DNA from: Candidatus Micrarchaeaceae archaeon
Lineage (GTDB): Archaea > Micrarchaeota > Micrarchaeia > Micrarchaeales > Micrarchaeaceae
Assembly: GCA_027310535.1 (NCBI GenBank)
Contig: DAIDAQ010000032.1
Coordinates: 1 to 10,045 of the forward strand
Direction: 5' to 3'
Length of the DNA: 10,045 nt
Of this stretch, positions 1 through 7,506 are shown piece by piece (the first letter of the stretch is position 1; each line of letters begins with the position of its first letter). The notes under the pieces are model-generated. The model had not been told where the DNA came from. It worked only from the letters and a program-made list of their open reading frames with translations, and searched no databases. Made by a program: the position numbers and the translations under genes.

Positions 1-689
1 TTGGCGATGGTTCCCTGATGGTAAGCGGGACCCCAAAATATCATGGATGAAGCTCCTCCTATACTCACCAAACCGTTTGGTAGGGATGGGGCGAGACCGG
101 AAATCGTCCTTGTATACGCCTGCGCACCATTCACGTATAAAGTTTGAATTGAGTTTGAGGAGCCTGAATTCTGCCATGAGAACACAATGTTATACCATGT
201 TCCTGTATTTATCGCGGTTGACCTGTCTCCAGGATTTGTGCCAGAGCTGACGCTGACTATAGTTTCGAAATTAGCCGACCGACTTGCGATGCCAAATCCA
301 TTGTTGTTAGTTCCGTCCCAGTACTGAATCAAAAAGTCCTTATTGACGCCTCCGGTAAACGAACTGGTCTTGAACCATAAGCTGACGCTAAACTCCGATG
401 CGCTCGCCCTGGTGGTTACGCTGCTGCTCTGCCCGTCGAACTGCACAACGTACTGTGGCTGCAGCCCGTTGTTACATGTACCTACTAGGCTCACCCCTAA
501 AGTAGTGTACGGGCCCTGAGGCCTAAGAATCTTGCACCCACCTGGCGGAAGCTTGGGGGAAAATGTGCTGGAATTAAAGAGCCCGAGTGAGTATATTGCG
601 CCTATCACTACGGCAGCTATAAGAATCGCCCAGCCGTAGGTCATCAGGTACTCCATTGCTGACTGTGCTCTTTTGAATGTGCTTGCCAT
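1..689 (-). CDS. Secreted LamG/concanavalin-like protein with class III (type IV pilin-like) leader, 3' end missing
   Basis: The reading frame is open from an ATG at 689 to the left edge (229 residues visible, no stop), so the C-terminus is outside the window. Residues 1-8 (MASTFKRA) are a short basic leader. They are followed by QSAMEYLMTYGWAIL and a hydrophobic helix to about residue 37. This is a class III signal peptide, probably cut between Ala8 and Gln9, with Glu at mature position 5 as in archaeal pilins. Residues about 80-229 look like a LamG/concanavalin A-like beta-sandwich, with runs such as VVQFDGQSSSV, FSVSLWFKT, WYNIVFSW and LYVNGAQAY. The protein is probably held in the membrane by the uncleaved helix, with a sugar- or protein-binding domain outside the cell; no ligand can be named. 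A GGTG ribosome site lies 5 bases before the ATG. It follows mcm on the same strand after 59 bases. Confidence 0.85.
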   Translation of the reverse strand, partial: MASTFKRAQSAMEYLMTYGWAILIAAVVIGAIYSLGLFNSSTFSPKLPPGGCKILRPQGPYTTLGVSLVGTCNNGLQPQYVVQFDGQSSSVTTRASASEFSVSLWFKTSSFTGGVNKDFLIQYWDGTNNNGFGIASRSANFETIVSVSSGTNPGDRSTAINTGTWYNIVFSWQNSGSSNSIQTLYVNGAQAYTRTISGLAPSLPNGLVSIGGASSMIFWGPAYHQGTIA

Positions 690-713
690 TGGTGCACCGC
701 TTAGCACACGCAT

Positions 714-731
714 GGAAACAATAAAAAGCTT
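714..731 (-). promoter_or_regulatory. T-rich element between mcm and the LamG gene (terminator and/or TATA)
   Basis: On the minus strand the spacer reads AGCTTTTTATTGTTTCC just after the mcm stop. The T5 run (727-723) could end mcm transcription, as archaeal terminators are often simple T-runs. The TTTTTATTG stretch also lies about 34 bases before the LamG start, a plausible TATA position. I cannot separate the two roles from sequence alone. Confidence 0.35.
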
Positions 732-748
732 GTGTGATTCTTTGCACT

Positions 749-3700
749 TCACTCGGCTTCTCTATTCACTACTTTTATTACGCCTGGCTTAGGTGAGAAG
801 ACATCACCGCTCCTCTCTAGCTCTGCCAGATATTTCAAAACCGATATGCTGTCAATCCCTGACCGCTCTGCCTCCTCTGTTATCCGCTGCATCCTTGCGC
901 TCCCCTCCTTCTCCTCAAGGTCCTTTATTATCGTGAGCACTGCATTGAGCTTGTCAACCTTTTCCCTTGGCATGCCGGTCAGGATCGTGTCGATGTCCCT
1001 CCTTCCCCCCCTGTCTATCGCGAGGGTTCTCAGCATGTATTCAGAGAGTGCTATTGCGCGCTCCGCATCGGCGGCCTCGACGACAGGGGCAAGCCTCGTC
1101 TTCGCGCTTGCCTCGGCCATCCGAATAAGCCCCTCGATCTGCCGCGGGGTTATCGGCACGGCCCCCTGCTGCGCCCCCTTCTTCCTCAGGTCGACATAAT
1201 AGTCCTCGATCTTCGCCCGAGCCTCAGGGCTCAGCCTAGGCGCCACGCTCTTCCTAGCGTACGCGATGTACTTCCTCAGGAAATCGGTGTCTATAGGGGG
1301 CAGCTCCACCTGCTCGAACTTCTGCATCTCGGCAAGCTGAGCGCCGGCGGCCTCGTGCTGGAGCAGTATGTGCTTCGCTATCTCCTTGTCGAGCTGCACG
1401 TCCATAATGTCCTTTATCGGGAAGATCAGATCAAACCTAGAGAGGAGCGTTGGGGGTATGTCAAACTGCTCTGCTGGGTAGATATGCACATCAAACCTCC
1501 CGTATTTTGGGTTGGCGGCGGCAAGGACAGCGGCCCTTGCGTTGAACGTCGCTATGATTCCTGCCTTCGCGACGCTTATCGTCTGCGATTCAAGCGCTTC
1601 GTGCAGGGCCGCCCTGTCCTCATCACCTACCTTGTCAAACTCGTCTATACAATTGTGGATGTAGACAAGTGAAGCTTCATAGTTGTGGTACTTACCAACG
1701 GATAGGTCATATACATAGCCATCATAGTTAAAGTGTTCAACCTTCACAACCTTCTCCACACCTCTCGTCGCATTTTTGTGCCTGATCACAAGTTTTTGGT
1801 CTGCTTCCCTTCTAACTTTGGCACTGTAGCTCCGTATTCCATCTATGAGCACAGACACGTCCTGTCCAGTTATCTGTATAATTGGCATCGACTGGGTCTT
1901 GCCATGTATTCTTGCATAAATCCCTAGCCTCCTGAGTGCATAGAGCATAACCTTCAGCTCATGCTCTGACTTTGTAGGATACATTCTAGCAGCTGTTATC
2001 GTGCCATGCGCGTGGTTAAAGCCCCCGTCTGTATCAAAGACACCTGCCATGAACGCCCATAAGCTCTCATCCTTCAGCATAAGTATGTTGTCAGTTGAGG
2101 GGCTTTTCAGCAGGAAGAGCGTCCTGCTGAGTATTTCCTTGTCAGTCGAATACATCTGGTACATCCTAGAAGTCAGCATGTGCTGTTTCCCACCATGCAC
2201 GAGAAGCATACTATCCCTATCGCCCTTGCCGCAGACCGCGAACTTGCTAGACATTCTGCCTGCAATAGCTTCCACCACATCATAGTTGACCTTCGCTTGC
2301 GATACAACGATCTGATGCATGTCGATGAAACCATAGCCATATATGCAGCCCATGACATAAGCTTCATCAGGGCCGACATCCAGCGTTATCTTTGGGCCAT
2401 ATACATAGGTTGGAGCCCTGAGCTCCTGGCCTTCTTTTACAGAACCTGCCTTCACCCACAGGTTCTTGACATTGGTTAGCCTCCTGAGCAGGTGTTCCGG
2501 TGTTAGTTCAAGAGTTAACCCGGATGCAAAAGTGAGCCTCACGATCTCACCCCTATAGCTCTTGCGCATAATTGAGTATGCATTCCACTGCATGGTGGTT
2601 CTGGACTTCCTATTGTAGGTCGTAACTGGTATCATGGCATTCTTTGCCTCTCTGCCGGATTTTGTCATGTAAACCCTGCCAGGCAAGGCATCCCATACCT
2701 GCTTCGCAGTGAGAAGCGACTGCCCAGTGTATATCTCAGTGTTCTCGGTCATGCAAACAATCCCGCCAGACCCCAAAACCAGCGCTCCTGCTTTGAGCGT
2801 CCATCCCCCGTCAGAGAAGTCATCGCGCTCAGCGATCGCGGTCATCCCGCCGCCGGTGACCGATTTCCCACTGACATAGATGCCTTTGGGGACGAGCTTT
2901 GACACTGACTGCAGTATCCTTGTCTTTGCGCTCCCCGGATCTCCGATAAGCAGAATGTGCATGTCGCTCCTTATTATCCCGCCATCTACAAGCAGCTTGC
3001 CGAACGTCCCGCCGAACAGCTGCAGCGCGACGGCCTGCTTTATCTCCTTGTAGCCGTAGATCGAGGGTGCGATCGAGGACGCCACCTTCTCGAAGATCGT
3101 GGGGTCCTTCGCAAGCTCCTTTATCCTCCGCTCCTCCTCCTCTGTTATGTTGAGCTCTGCGAACTCCTTCTGCTTCGGCACGATCGATACCGTATCGAGG
3201 AACATGGTGTAGAGGTTCTTCTCGAGCTTGCCGCGCTGGTTCCTCCTCGGCCTTATTCTTAGTATGCCAGTGAGCTCTATTCTGTCGCCAGGGATGACTG
3301 TATTCACAAGATCGTCCTCTATCCATACCTCGAGCTGCCATGTAGGGGTGTTGCCGCGAAGCTTCTCGAGCGGGTCCTGCACAGCTATCTTCTGGAGGTT
3401 TATGAACCTAGACTCCTCCGGGACGGCCTTCATCGATGTGCGCTTGCACTGCGGGCAGCGCTCAGGCAGCTCCTCCTTGTCTATGTTTATCTTTATAGTG
3501 GCCTCACAGTAGGTGCACTTGTAGGTCCCGACCTTTACCCTCGGGTTTATCTCCGAGCGCTTGACGATCAGGCTGTCCAGCTGTATCATCTTGCTTATGT
3601 ACTTCGAGCCGACATCCTGCACGAGCGGACTGTTCGTCTCCTGACCGAAGAACCTGACGTGCGGCTCGTAGCCATCCTGCATGACGAACTCCATCTTTTC

Positions 3701-3916
3701 CTTAAGTGACTCAACAGATGCACCTGCAACAAGGTCAGGTGTCTCGAGCAGCTGATCCGCCAGCTCTGGGTCGAATTTCTCGAGGTCTTTGAAATTTACT
3801 GCGAGGCTGAGCTTTTCAGGATAAGAGGTCATGAGTGCCTCTATCTGCTCTTTGTAATGCCTGTCGAAGAATTCGTCGAACTTGATCTTCATGCCTTCCG
3901 TCACTGCGTCTGCCAT
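749..3916 (-). CDS. mcm: Replicative helicase MCM (precursor containing an intein)
   Basis: Archaeal minichromosome maintenance helicase, the ATP-driven 3'-5' replicative helicase that works as a ring at the fork. The precursor has 1055 residues; without the 368-residue intein the mature protein has 687, normal for the family. The N-terminal domain (about 1-260) holds a C4 zinc finger at Cys134, 137, 154 and 157 within an OB-fold region. The AAA+ part shows Walker A GDPGSAKT (325-332), Walker B CIDEFDK (756-762, split from GGIV by the intein), sensor 1 AAANPKYGRFD with Asn803, the arginine finger LLSRFD (Arg827) and the sensor-2 region ITPRQIEGLIR (Arg925). A small winged-helix domain ends the protein (about 980-1055). 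The start at 3916 is favoured because a TATA element lies about 32 bases upstream, which implies a short leader or none. It lies 77 bases beyond dnaJ and probably has its own promoter. Confidence 0.96.
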   Translation of the reverse strand: MADAVTEGMKIKFDEFFDRHYKEQIEALMTSYPEKLSLAVNFKDLEKFDPELADQLLETPDLVAGASVESLKEKMEFVMQDGYEPHVRFFGQETNSPLVQDVGSKYISKMIQLDSLIVKRSEINPRVKVGTYKCTYCEATIKINIDKEELPERCPQCKRTSMKAVPEESRFINLQKIAVQDPLEKLRGNTPTWQLEVWIEDDLVNTVIPGDRIELTGILRIRPRRNQRGKLEKNLYTMFLDTVSIVPKQKEFAELNITEEEERRIKELAKDPTIFEKVASSIAPSIYGYKEIKQAVALQLFGGTFGKLLVDGGIIRSDMHILLIGDPGSAKTRILQSVSKLVPKGIYVSGKSVTGGGMTAIAERDDFSDGGWTLKAGALVLGSGGIVCMTENTEIYTGQSLLTAKQVWDALPGRVYMTKSGREAKNAMIPVTTYNRKSRTTMQWNAYSIMRKSYRGEIVRLTFASGLTLELTPEHLLRRLTNVKNLWVKAGSVKEGQELRAPTYVYGPKITLDVGPDEAYVMGCIYGYGFIDMHQIVVSQAKVNYDVVEAIAGRMSSKFAVCGKGDRDSMLLVHGGKQHMLTSRMYQMYSTDKEILSRTLFLLKSPSTDNILMLKDESLWAFMAGVFDTDGGFNHAHGTITAARMYPTKSEHELKVMLYALRRLGIYARIHGKTQSMPIIQITGQDVSVLIDGIRSYSAKVRREADQKLVIRHKNATRGVEKVVKVEHFNYDGYVYDLSVGKYHNYEASLVYIHNCIDEFDKVGDEDRAALHEALESQTISVAKAGIIATFNARAAVLAAANPKYGRFDVHIYPAEQFDIPPTLLSRFDLIFPIKDIMDVQLDKEIAKHILLQHEAAGAQLAEMQKFEQVELPPIDTDFLRKYIAYARKSVAPRLSPEARAKIEDYYVDLRKKGAQQGAVPITPRQIEGLIRMAEASAKTRLAPVVEAADAERAIALSEYMLRTLAIDRGGRRDIDTILTGMPREKVDKLNAVLTIIKDLEEKEGSARMQRITEEAERSGIDSISVLKYLAELERSGDVFSPKPGVIKVVNREAE
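1652..2755 (-). mobile_element. Intein in MCM Walker B, with a probably inactive LAGLIDADG homing endonuclease
   Basis: In-frame insert of 368 residues (precursor 388-755) between GGIV and CIDEFDK of Walker B. Splicing motifs look complete: Cys388 as first residue (CMTENTEIYTG), block B LTPEHL (Thr472, His475), block F VYDLSVGKYHNYEA (His744), block G VYIHN ending in His754-Asn755, and Cys756 as the +1 residue. Self-splicing would therefore restore an intact helicase. A two-motif LAGLIDADG endonuclease lies in the middle. The second motif MAGVFDTDG keeps Asp630. The first reads VMGCIYGYG, with Tyr528 in place of the catalytic Asp and Tyr526 for the other Asp. Double-strand cutting is therefore probably lost. 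Base composition differs from the host gene: 27 of 60 bases are G/C at 2281-2340 against 37 of 60 at 3061-3120, as expected of acquired DNA. Inteins in MCM/CDC21 are known in other archaea. Confidence 0.95.
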
Positions 3917-3941
3917 TGCCCCACACTCCGATTTCTGTGGG

Positions 3942-3954
3942 TATTTATAAAAAG
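3942..3954 (-). promoter_or_regulatory. TATA element for mcm
   Basis: The minus strand reads CCTTTTTATAAATA, centred about 32 bases before the mcm ATG. An archaeal TATA box sits about 26 bases before the transcript start, so the mcm message would begin within a few bases of the ATG. No strong ribosome site is needed or clearly seen (a GGAG lies about 10 bases upstream of the ATG). The T5 run may also serve to end dnaJ transcription. Confidence 0.6.
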
Positions 3955-3978
3955 GCTCTCATCCGGCACTGAATAATG

Positions 3979-3993
3979 GCTGTGATGCACAGC
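3979..3993 (-). terminator. Hairpin directly after the dnaJ stop codon
   Basis: A perfect 6-bp inverted repeat GCTGTG/CACAGC with a 3-base loop abuts the dnaJ stop (3994-3996). A T5 run follows about 25 bases later on the minus strand (3950-3946), too far for a classical bacterial terminator. It may mark or protect the 3' end of the heat-shock operon message. A chance palindrome of this size is possible. Confidence 0.4.
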
Positions 3994-5103
3994 TCAGAAT
4001 ATCCCGAACTTCTTTTTCTTTGAATCAAGCTCCTCGAACCTCTTGATGAGGTCCCTCTGCTCTTTCGACATGGCCCTTGGCATGTCTACCCTTATTATAA
4101 CAACCTCGTCGCCGTAACCCTGCCGCTTGAAGCGGGGCATACCCTTGCCCTTTAGGATTATCTCAGTGCCGTCCGTGATCCCTTCCTCTATCCTCACCTC
4201 CTGCGCCCCCGAGAGCGTATGCACAGAAGCTGTGCCACCAAGGAGCGCAGTGTAGAACGGGATGTGTGCATCGACGCGCACGTCGTCGCCGGCGCGCTCG
4301 AACAGCCCGTCTGGCTCAACGTTTGTCTCGACGTACAGGTCCCCTGTCCTGCCCCTGCCGAAATCCCCCATTCCGGCAAGCTTTAGCCTAATCCCAGTGG
4401 CAACGCCTTTCGGTATCGAGACAGTTATCGTTTGCTCCTCGACCCTCCTACCTGCACCGCCGCACTCCCTGCAGACCTTCTCAAACGCCTGCCCTGATCC
4501 GCCGCACTTCTGGCATGCTGTGACTGTCTGCATGATGCCGAACGGCGTCCTGGCCGTGGTCTTTACCTGCCCGGTCCCATTGCATTTACCGCATGCCGAA
4601 ACCCTGCTCCCGGGTTCTGCACCGCTCCCGCCGCAGCGCCCACACCTGACAACATGCTTGACCATTAGCCTCTTCTCGACACCTGTGTAGGCTTCTTTCA
4701 ACGTCATGTCGGCCCTGGCAAGTATGTCGTTGCCTATATCGTCCCTCATGCGCGCCCCTCTTCCAAACCCAAAGAAGCTGCCAAAGATGTCGTCCATGCT
4801 GCCGGTGCCGAAGCTGAATCCAATATCCCTGAAAACCTTGTCAAAGTCAAAATCGCGGAAGATATCCTGTTCGCTGAACCTCTGGCTGAAGCCTTCTGGC
4901 CCATAGGCATCGTACTGCCTGCGCTTCTCTTGGTTGCTGAGGACAGCATAGGCTTCATTAATCTCTTTGAAGATGTTCTCTGCATTTTTATCCTTGTTGC
5001 GGTCTGGATGATACCTGAGCGCGAGGTTCCTGTATGCCTTCTTTATCTCGTCAGCACTGGCTCCCTTGCCTACTCCCAGCACTTCATAAAAGTCCCTGGC
5101 CAT
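3994..5103 (-). CDS. dnaJ: DnaJ (Hsp40), type I co-chaperone
   Basis: Full-length class I Hsp40 of 369 residues, which delivers unfolded proteins to DnaK and stimulates its ATPase in the cytoplasm. The J domain (1-70) has YHPDRN with the essential His-Pro-Asp at 32-34. A Gly/Phe-rich linker follows (about 95-120). The zinc-binding domain has all four CxxCxGxG-type repeats (Cys154/157, 171/174, 197/200, 211/214). The C-terminal beta domains (about 225-345) include the DGTEIILKGKG stretch. The tail is lysine-rich and ends KKKKFGIF. The ATG at 5103 is 4 bases after the dnaK stop, and that stop (TGA) lies inside the putative ribosome site ATGATAAG, suggesting coupled translation with dnaK. It is the last gene of the regulator-grpE-dnaK-dnaJ operon. 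Nothing is missing or odd. Confidence 0.97.
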   Translation of the reverse strand: MARDFYEVLGVGKGASADEIKKAYRNLALRYHPDRNKDKNAENIFKEINEAYAVLSNQEKRRQYDAYGPEGFSQRFSEQDIFRDFDFDKVFRDIGFSFGTGSMDDIFGSFFGFGRGARMRDDIGNDILARADMTLKEAYTGVEKRLMVKHVVRCGRCGGSGAEPGSRVSACGKCNGTGQVKTTARTPFGIMQTVTACQKCGGSGQAFEKVCRECGGAGRRVEEQTITVSIPKGVATGIRLKLAGMGDFGRGRTGDLYVETNVEPDGLFERAGDDVRVDAHIPFYTALLGGTASVHTLSGAQEVRIEEGITDGTEIILKGKGMPRFKRQGYGDEVVIIRVDMPRAMSKEQRDLIKRFEELDSKKKKFGIF

Positions 5104-5107
5104 CTTA

Positions 5108-6937
5108 TCATTTTTCTACTTTGAAGTCCGCATCCGAGGCACCGCTCGGGCCAGGCCCGTCATCCCCTGTTTCTCCTCCTGGGTTACCCTGCTGCCCCCC
5201 ATACACGCTCTTGCCGATCTCCTGCAAGGAAGACGCAAGCTCATCACTCAATGCCTTCATGGCATTGCAGTCGCCGTCCTTTATCGCTTTTTCGAGCGCG
5301 TCCTTTGACTTCATCACCTTTTCTGACACATCGCCAGGTACCTTGTCCTTGTACTCCTTAAGTGTCTTCTCTGCAGTGTAGAGCATGGATTCAGCGCTGT
5401 TGCGCGTTTCTGCATTCTCCCTCTCCTTCTTGTCTTGCTCTTCGTATTTCTTCCAGTCATCAATCTTCTTCTCAATCTCGTCCTTGTTCATCTTGTTTGG
5501 GGCTACTATGTCCATGCTTTGTGCCTTGCTCGTTGCCTTGTCCTTTGCTGTTACGTGGAGTATGCCATTGCTGTCGATATCAAACGTCACCTCTATCTGG
5601 GGCATACCCCTTGGAGCTGGTGGGATCCCAGTCAGCTGGAATCTTCCCAATTGTATGTTATCCTTAGACATCGCACGCTCTCCCTGCACAACATTTATAT
5701 CGACAACAGTCTGGCTGTCCTCTGCTGTGCTGAATATCTGCGATTTCTTGATAGGTATTGTCGTGTTCCTGTCGATTATGTGGGTAGCAACGCCGCCAAG
5801 TGTCTCGATGCTAAGCGTCAATGGAGTCACGTCGAGCAGCACAATATCCTTGACCTCGCCTGTCAACACTCCGGCCTGCACTGCAGCGCCAAGCGCGACT
5901 GCTTCCATAGGATCAACCCCGCGCTCTGCCTTCTTTCCGAGCAGCTGCTCGACATACCTCTGCACTATCGGCATTCTTGTCGGACCTCCGATCAGTATTA
6001 CCTTGTCGACGCTGCTAGGCTCTAATTTTGCGTCGTTGAGCGCCTGCATCACTGGCTTCGTAGACTTTTCTATTATAGGGACAACGAGCGACTCAAGCTT
6101 TGCTCTTGTCAGCTTGTAGGTAAAGTTGACGGGGCCTGATTTGCTCTGCGCCAGAAACGGAAGATTTATCTCACTCTCTAGCACTGTAGATAGTTCAATC
6201 TTCGCCTTCTCGCCAGCCTCTCTTAACCTCTGCGTTGCCTGCATATCCTTTGCCACGTCAATGCTGTACTGCTTCTTTACCTCGTCTGCCAGGAACCCCA
6301 AGATAGTGCTGTCCATGTCAGTCCCTCCGAGCTGGGTATCACCGCTAGTTGACTTTACTTCAAAAACACCGTTACCGAACTCCATTATCGTGACGTCAAG
6401 TGTGCCCCCGCCAAGGTCATAGACCATTATCTTCATCTCCTTGCCAGCCTTGTCCAGCCCGTATGCAAGGCATGCGGCAGTCGGCTCGTTTACAAGCCTT
6501 ACAACCTCAAGCCCTGCAATCTCACCTGCATCCTTTGTCGCCTGCCTCTGGTTGTCGTTGAAGTATGCAGGGACTGTTATCACAGCCTTCGTGACAGGCT
6601 CTCCCAAAAACGCCTCGCTATCCTGTTTTATCTTTTGTAGAAGCAGGGCAGAAAGCTCTTGCGGTTTGTAGTCCTTCCCGTATATTTTGTATGTAAAGCC
6701 AGTGCCCATCTTCCTCTTGAATGCGTTGACTGTTCCTTCAGGGTTGGCAACCGACTGCCGCCTTGCTGGCTCCCCTACAAGCTTCTGCCCGTCCTTTGTG
6801 AACGCAACATAGCTTGGGAAGGCCTTCCCATACAAGCTCGCGCCCTCGCTGCTCGGTATTATAGCTGGGCGTCCGCCTTCCAGAACCGCCGCTGCAGAAT
6901 TGCTCGTTCCCAGGTCAACTCCTATCACTTTTGCCAT
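5108..6937 (-). CDS. dnaK: DnaK (Hsp70) chaperone
   Basis: ATP-dependent Hsp70 of 609 residues. The nucleotide-binding domain has GVDLGTSNS (6-14), VPAYFNDNQRQAT (122-134), VNEPTAACLAYG (149-160), YDLGGGTLDVT (173-183) and ILIGGPTRMP (314-323). The linker DIVLLDVTPL (364-373) leads into the substrate-binding domain (to about 480), then a helical lid and a Gly/Asp-rich tail ending DFKVEK. The segment after FKRKMG (about 73-95) is short. It lacks the roughly 25-residue insertion of E. coli-type DnaK, as in Gram-positive and other archaeal DnaKs; archaeal DnaK is generally thought to have come from bacteria. I place the start at the ATG at 6937, not at the in-frame GTG at 6946, because AGGTGA lies 5 bases before that ATG and the GTG is part of that site. 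It lies between grpE (22 bases upstream) and dnaJ (4 bases downstream). Confidence 0.97.
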   Translation of the reverse strand: MAKVIGVDLGTSNSAAAVLEGGRPAIIPSSEGASLYGKAFPSYVAFTKDGQKLVGEPARRQSVANPEGTVNAFKRKMGTGFTYKIYGKDYKPQELSALLLQKIKQDSEAFLGEPVTKAVITVPAYFNDNQRQATKDAGEIAGLEVVRLVNEPTAACLAYGLDKAGKEMKIMVYDLGGGTLDVTIMEFGNGVFEVKSTSGDTQLGGTDMDSTILGFLADEVKKQYSIDVAKDMQATQRLREAGEKAKIELSTVLESEINLPFLAQSKSGPVNFTYKLTRAKLESLVVPIIEKSTKPVMQALNDAKLEPSSVDKVILIGGPTRMPIVQRYVEQLLGKKAERGVDPMEAVALGAAVQAGVLTGEVKDIVLLDVTPLTLSIETLGGVATHIIDRNTTIPIKKSQIFSTAEDSQTVVDINVVQGERAMSKDNIQLGRFQLTGIPPAPRGMPQIEVTFDIDSNGILHVTAKDKATSKAQSMDIVAPNKMNKDEIEKKIDDWKKYEEQDKKERENAETRNSAESMLYTAEKTLKEYKDKVPGDVSEKVMKSKDALEKAIKDGDCNAMKALSDELASSLQEIGKSVYGGQQGNPGGETGDDGPGPSGASDADFKVEK

Positions 6938-6942
6938 ATGAT

Positions 6943-6948
6943 TCACCT
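6943..6948 (-). promoter_or_regulatory. Ribosome-binding site that sets the dnaK start
   Basis: AGGTGA on the minus strand, 5 bases before the ATG at 6937. It matches the archaeal anti-Shine-Dalgarno sequence. It overlaps the alternative GTG start at 6946, which is why that longer start (three extra residues, MNH) is rejected. Confidence 0.8.
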
Positions 6949-6959
6949 AAACATTAACA

Positions 6960-7502
6960 TTATTCATCTTCCCTCTTCTGCACCTTTCCCTCAGCGCCTT
7001 CTGCACCTTTCGCTGCTATGACTGCAGCCGGCCTGAGTAGCTTGTCATTAAATATGTAGCCTTTCTTTATCACTTCAAGTATCTGTCCGTCTGTCTTTCC
7101 ATCCTCCTCTTTCACTATCATTATCTCGTGTTTGTAGGGGTCAAACTTACCGTCACTACCAACTTCCTCCAGGCCGCTCTTTTTCAGTACGTCCATGAGG
7201 TTGGTATAAAGAAGTTCAACGCCTTTCGCAAGCCCCTTGTCGTCGGATTTCATTGCAGTTGCAAGCATCAGGTCGAATTCGTCTATTATGTTCAGCATAG
7301 ATTTCAGTAGCTCGATCTTGCCCACCTCTTTCGCGTTTGCAATGTCATTAGCAGTCCTCTTCTTGTAGTTGTCAAATTCTGCAGCCAACCTCAGGATCCT
7401 CTCCTTCGTCTCGGCACAGTCCTTGCACCCCTTGTCCGGATCTGGCTGCCCATCAACATTTACACTCTTATCTTCAGGCTTCTCTTTCTCGCTGGCCGCC
7501 AT
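6960..7502 (-). CDS. grpE: GrpE, nucleotide exchange factor for DnaK
   Basis: GrpE-family protein of 180 residues that drives ADP release from DnaK and so resets the chaperone cycle. An acidic, lysine-rich N-terminus (1-25) precedes a long coiled-coil helix (about 28-90) with the typical LAAEFDNYKKRT. The C-terminal beta domain shows FDPYKHEIMIV (120-130) and KKGYIFNDKLLRPAAV (146-161), the family signature. A Cys pair, GCKDC (Cys26 and Cys29), sits just before the coiled coil. This is not a general GrpE feature and could allow a disulfide or metal link across the dimer (inference). The tail is rich in Ala, Gly and charged residues. The ATG at 7502 is 4 bases after the regulator stop, and GTGATAGC just before it contains that stop. 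Confidence 0.95.
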   Translation of the reverse strand: MAASEKEKPEDKSVNVDGQPDPDKGCKDCAETKERILRLAAEFDNYKKRTANDIANAKEVGKIELLKSMLNIIDEFDLMLATAMKSDDKGLAKGVELLYTNLMDVLKKSGLEEVGSDGKFDPYKHEIMIVKEEDGKTDGQILEVIKKGYIFNDKLLRPAAVIAAKGAEGAEGKVQKREDE

Positions 7503-7506
7503 GCTA

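Noticed and set aside
47..250. Plus-strand frame of 67 residues at the left end
   Set aside because: It is antisense to the LamG reading frame, which has a clear signal peptide and domain; the plus frame has no recognisable features.
1652..2755. The intein region as a separate gene or as a frameshifted mcm
   Set aside because: The frame is continuous through both junctions, with intact splicing motifs at each end, so it is an in-frame intein.
2829..3341. Minus-strand frame of 170 residues inside mcm
   Set aside because: Out-of-frame shadow of mcm, rich in Arg, His and Ala; the mcm frame explains the region fully.
5385..6119. Long plus-strand frame (244 residues) opposite dnaK
   Set aside because: It lies entirely antisense to a certain dnaK gene, is rich in Ser, Cys and Leu as expected of a shadow frame, and matches no family.
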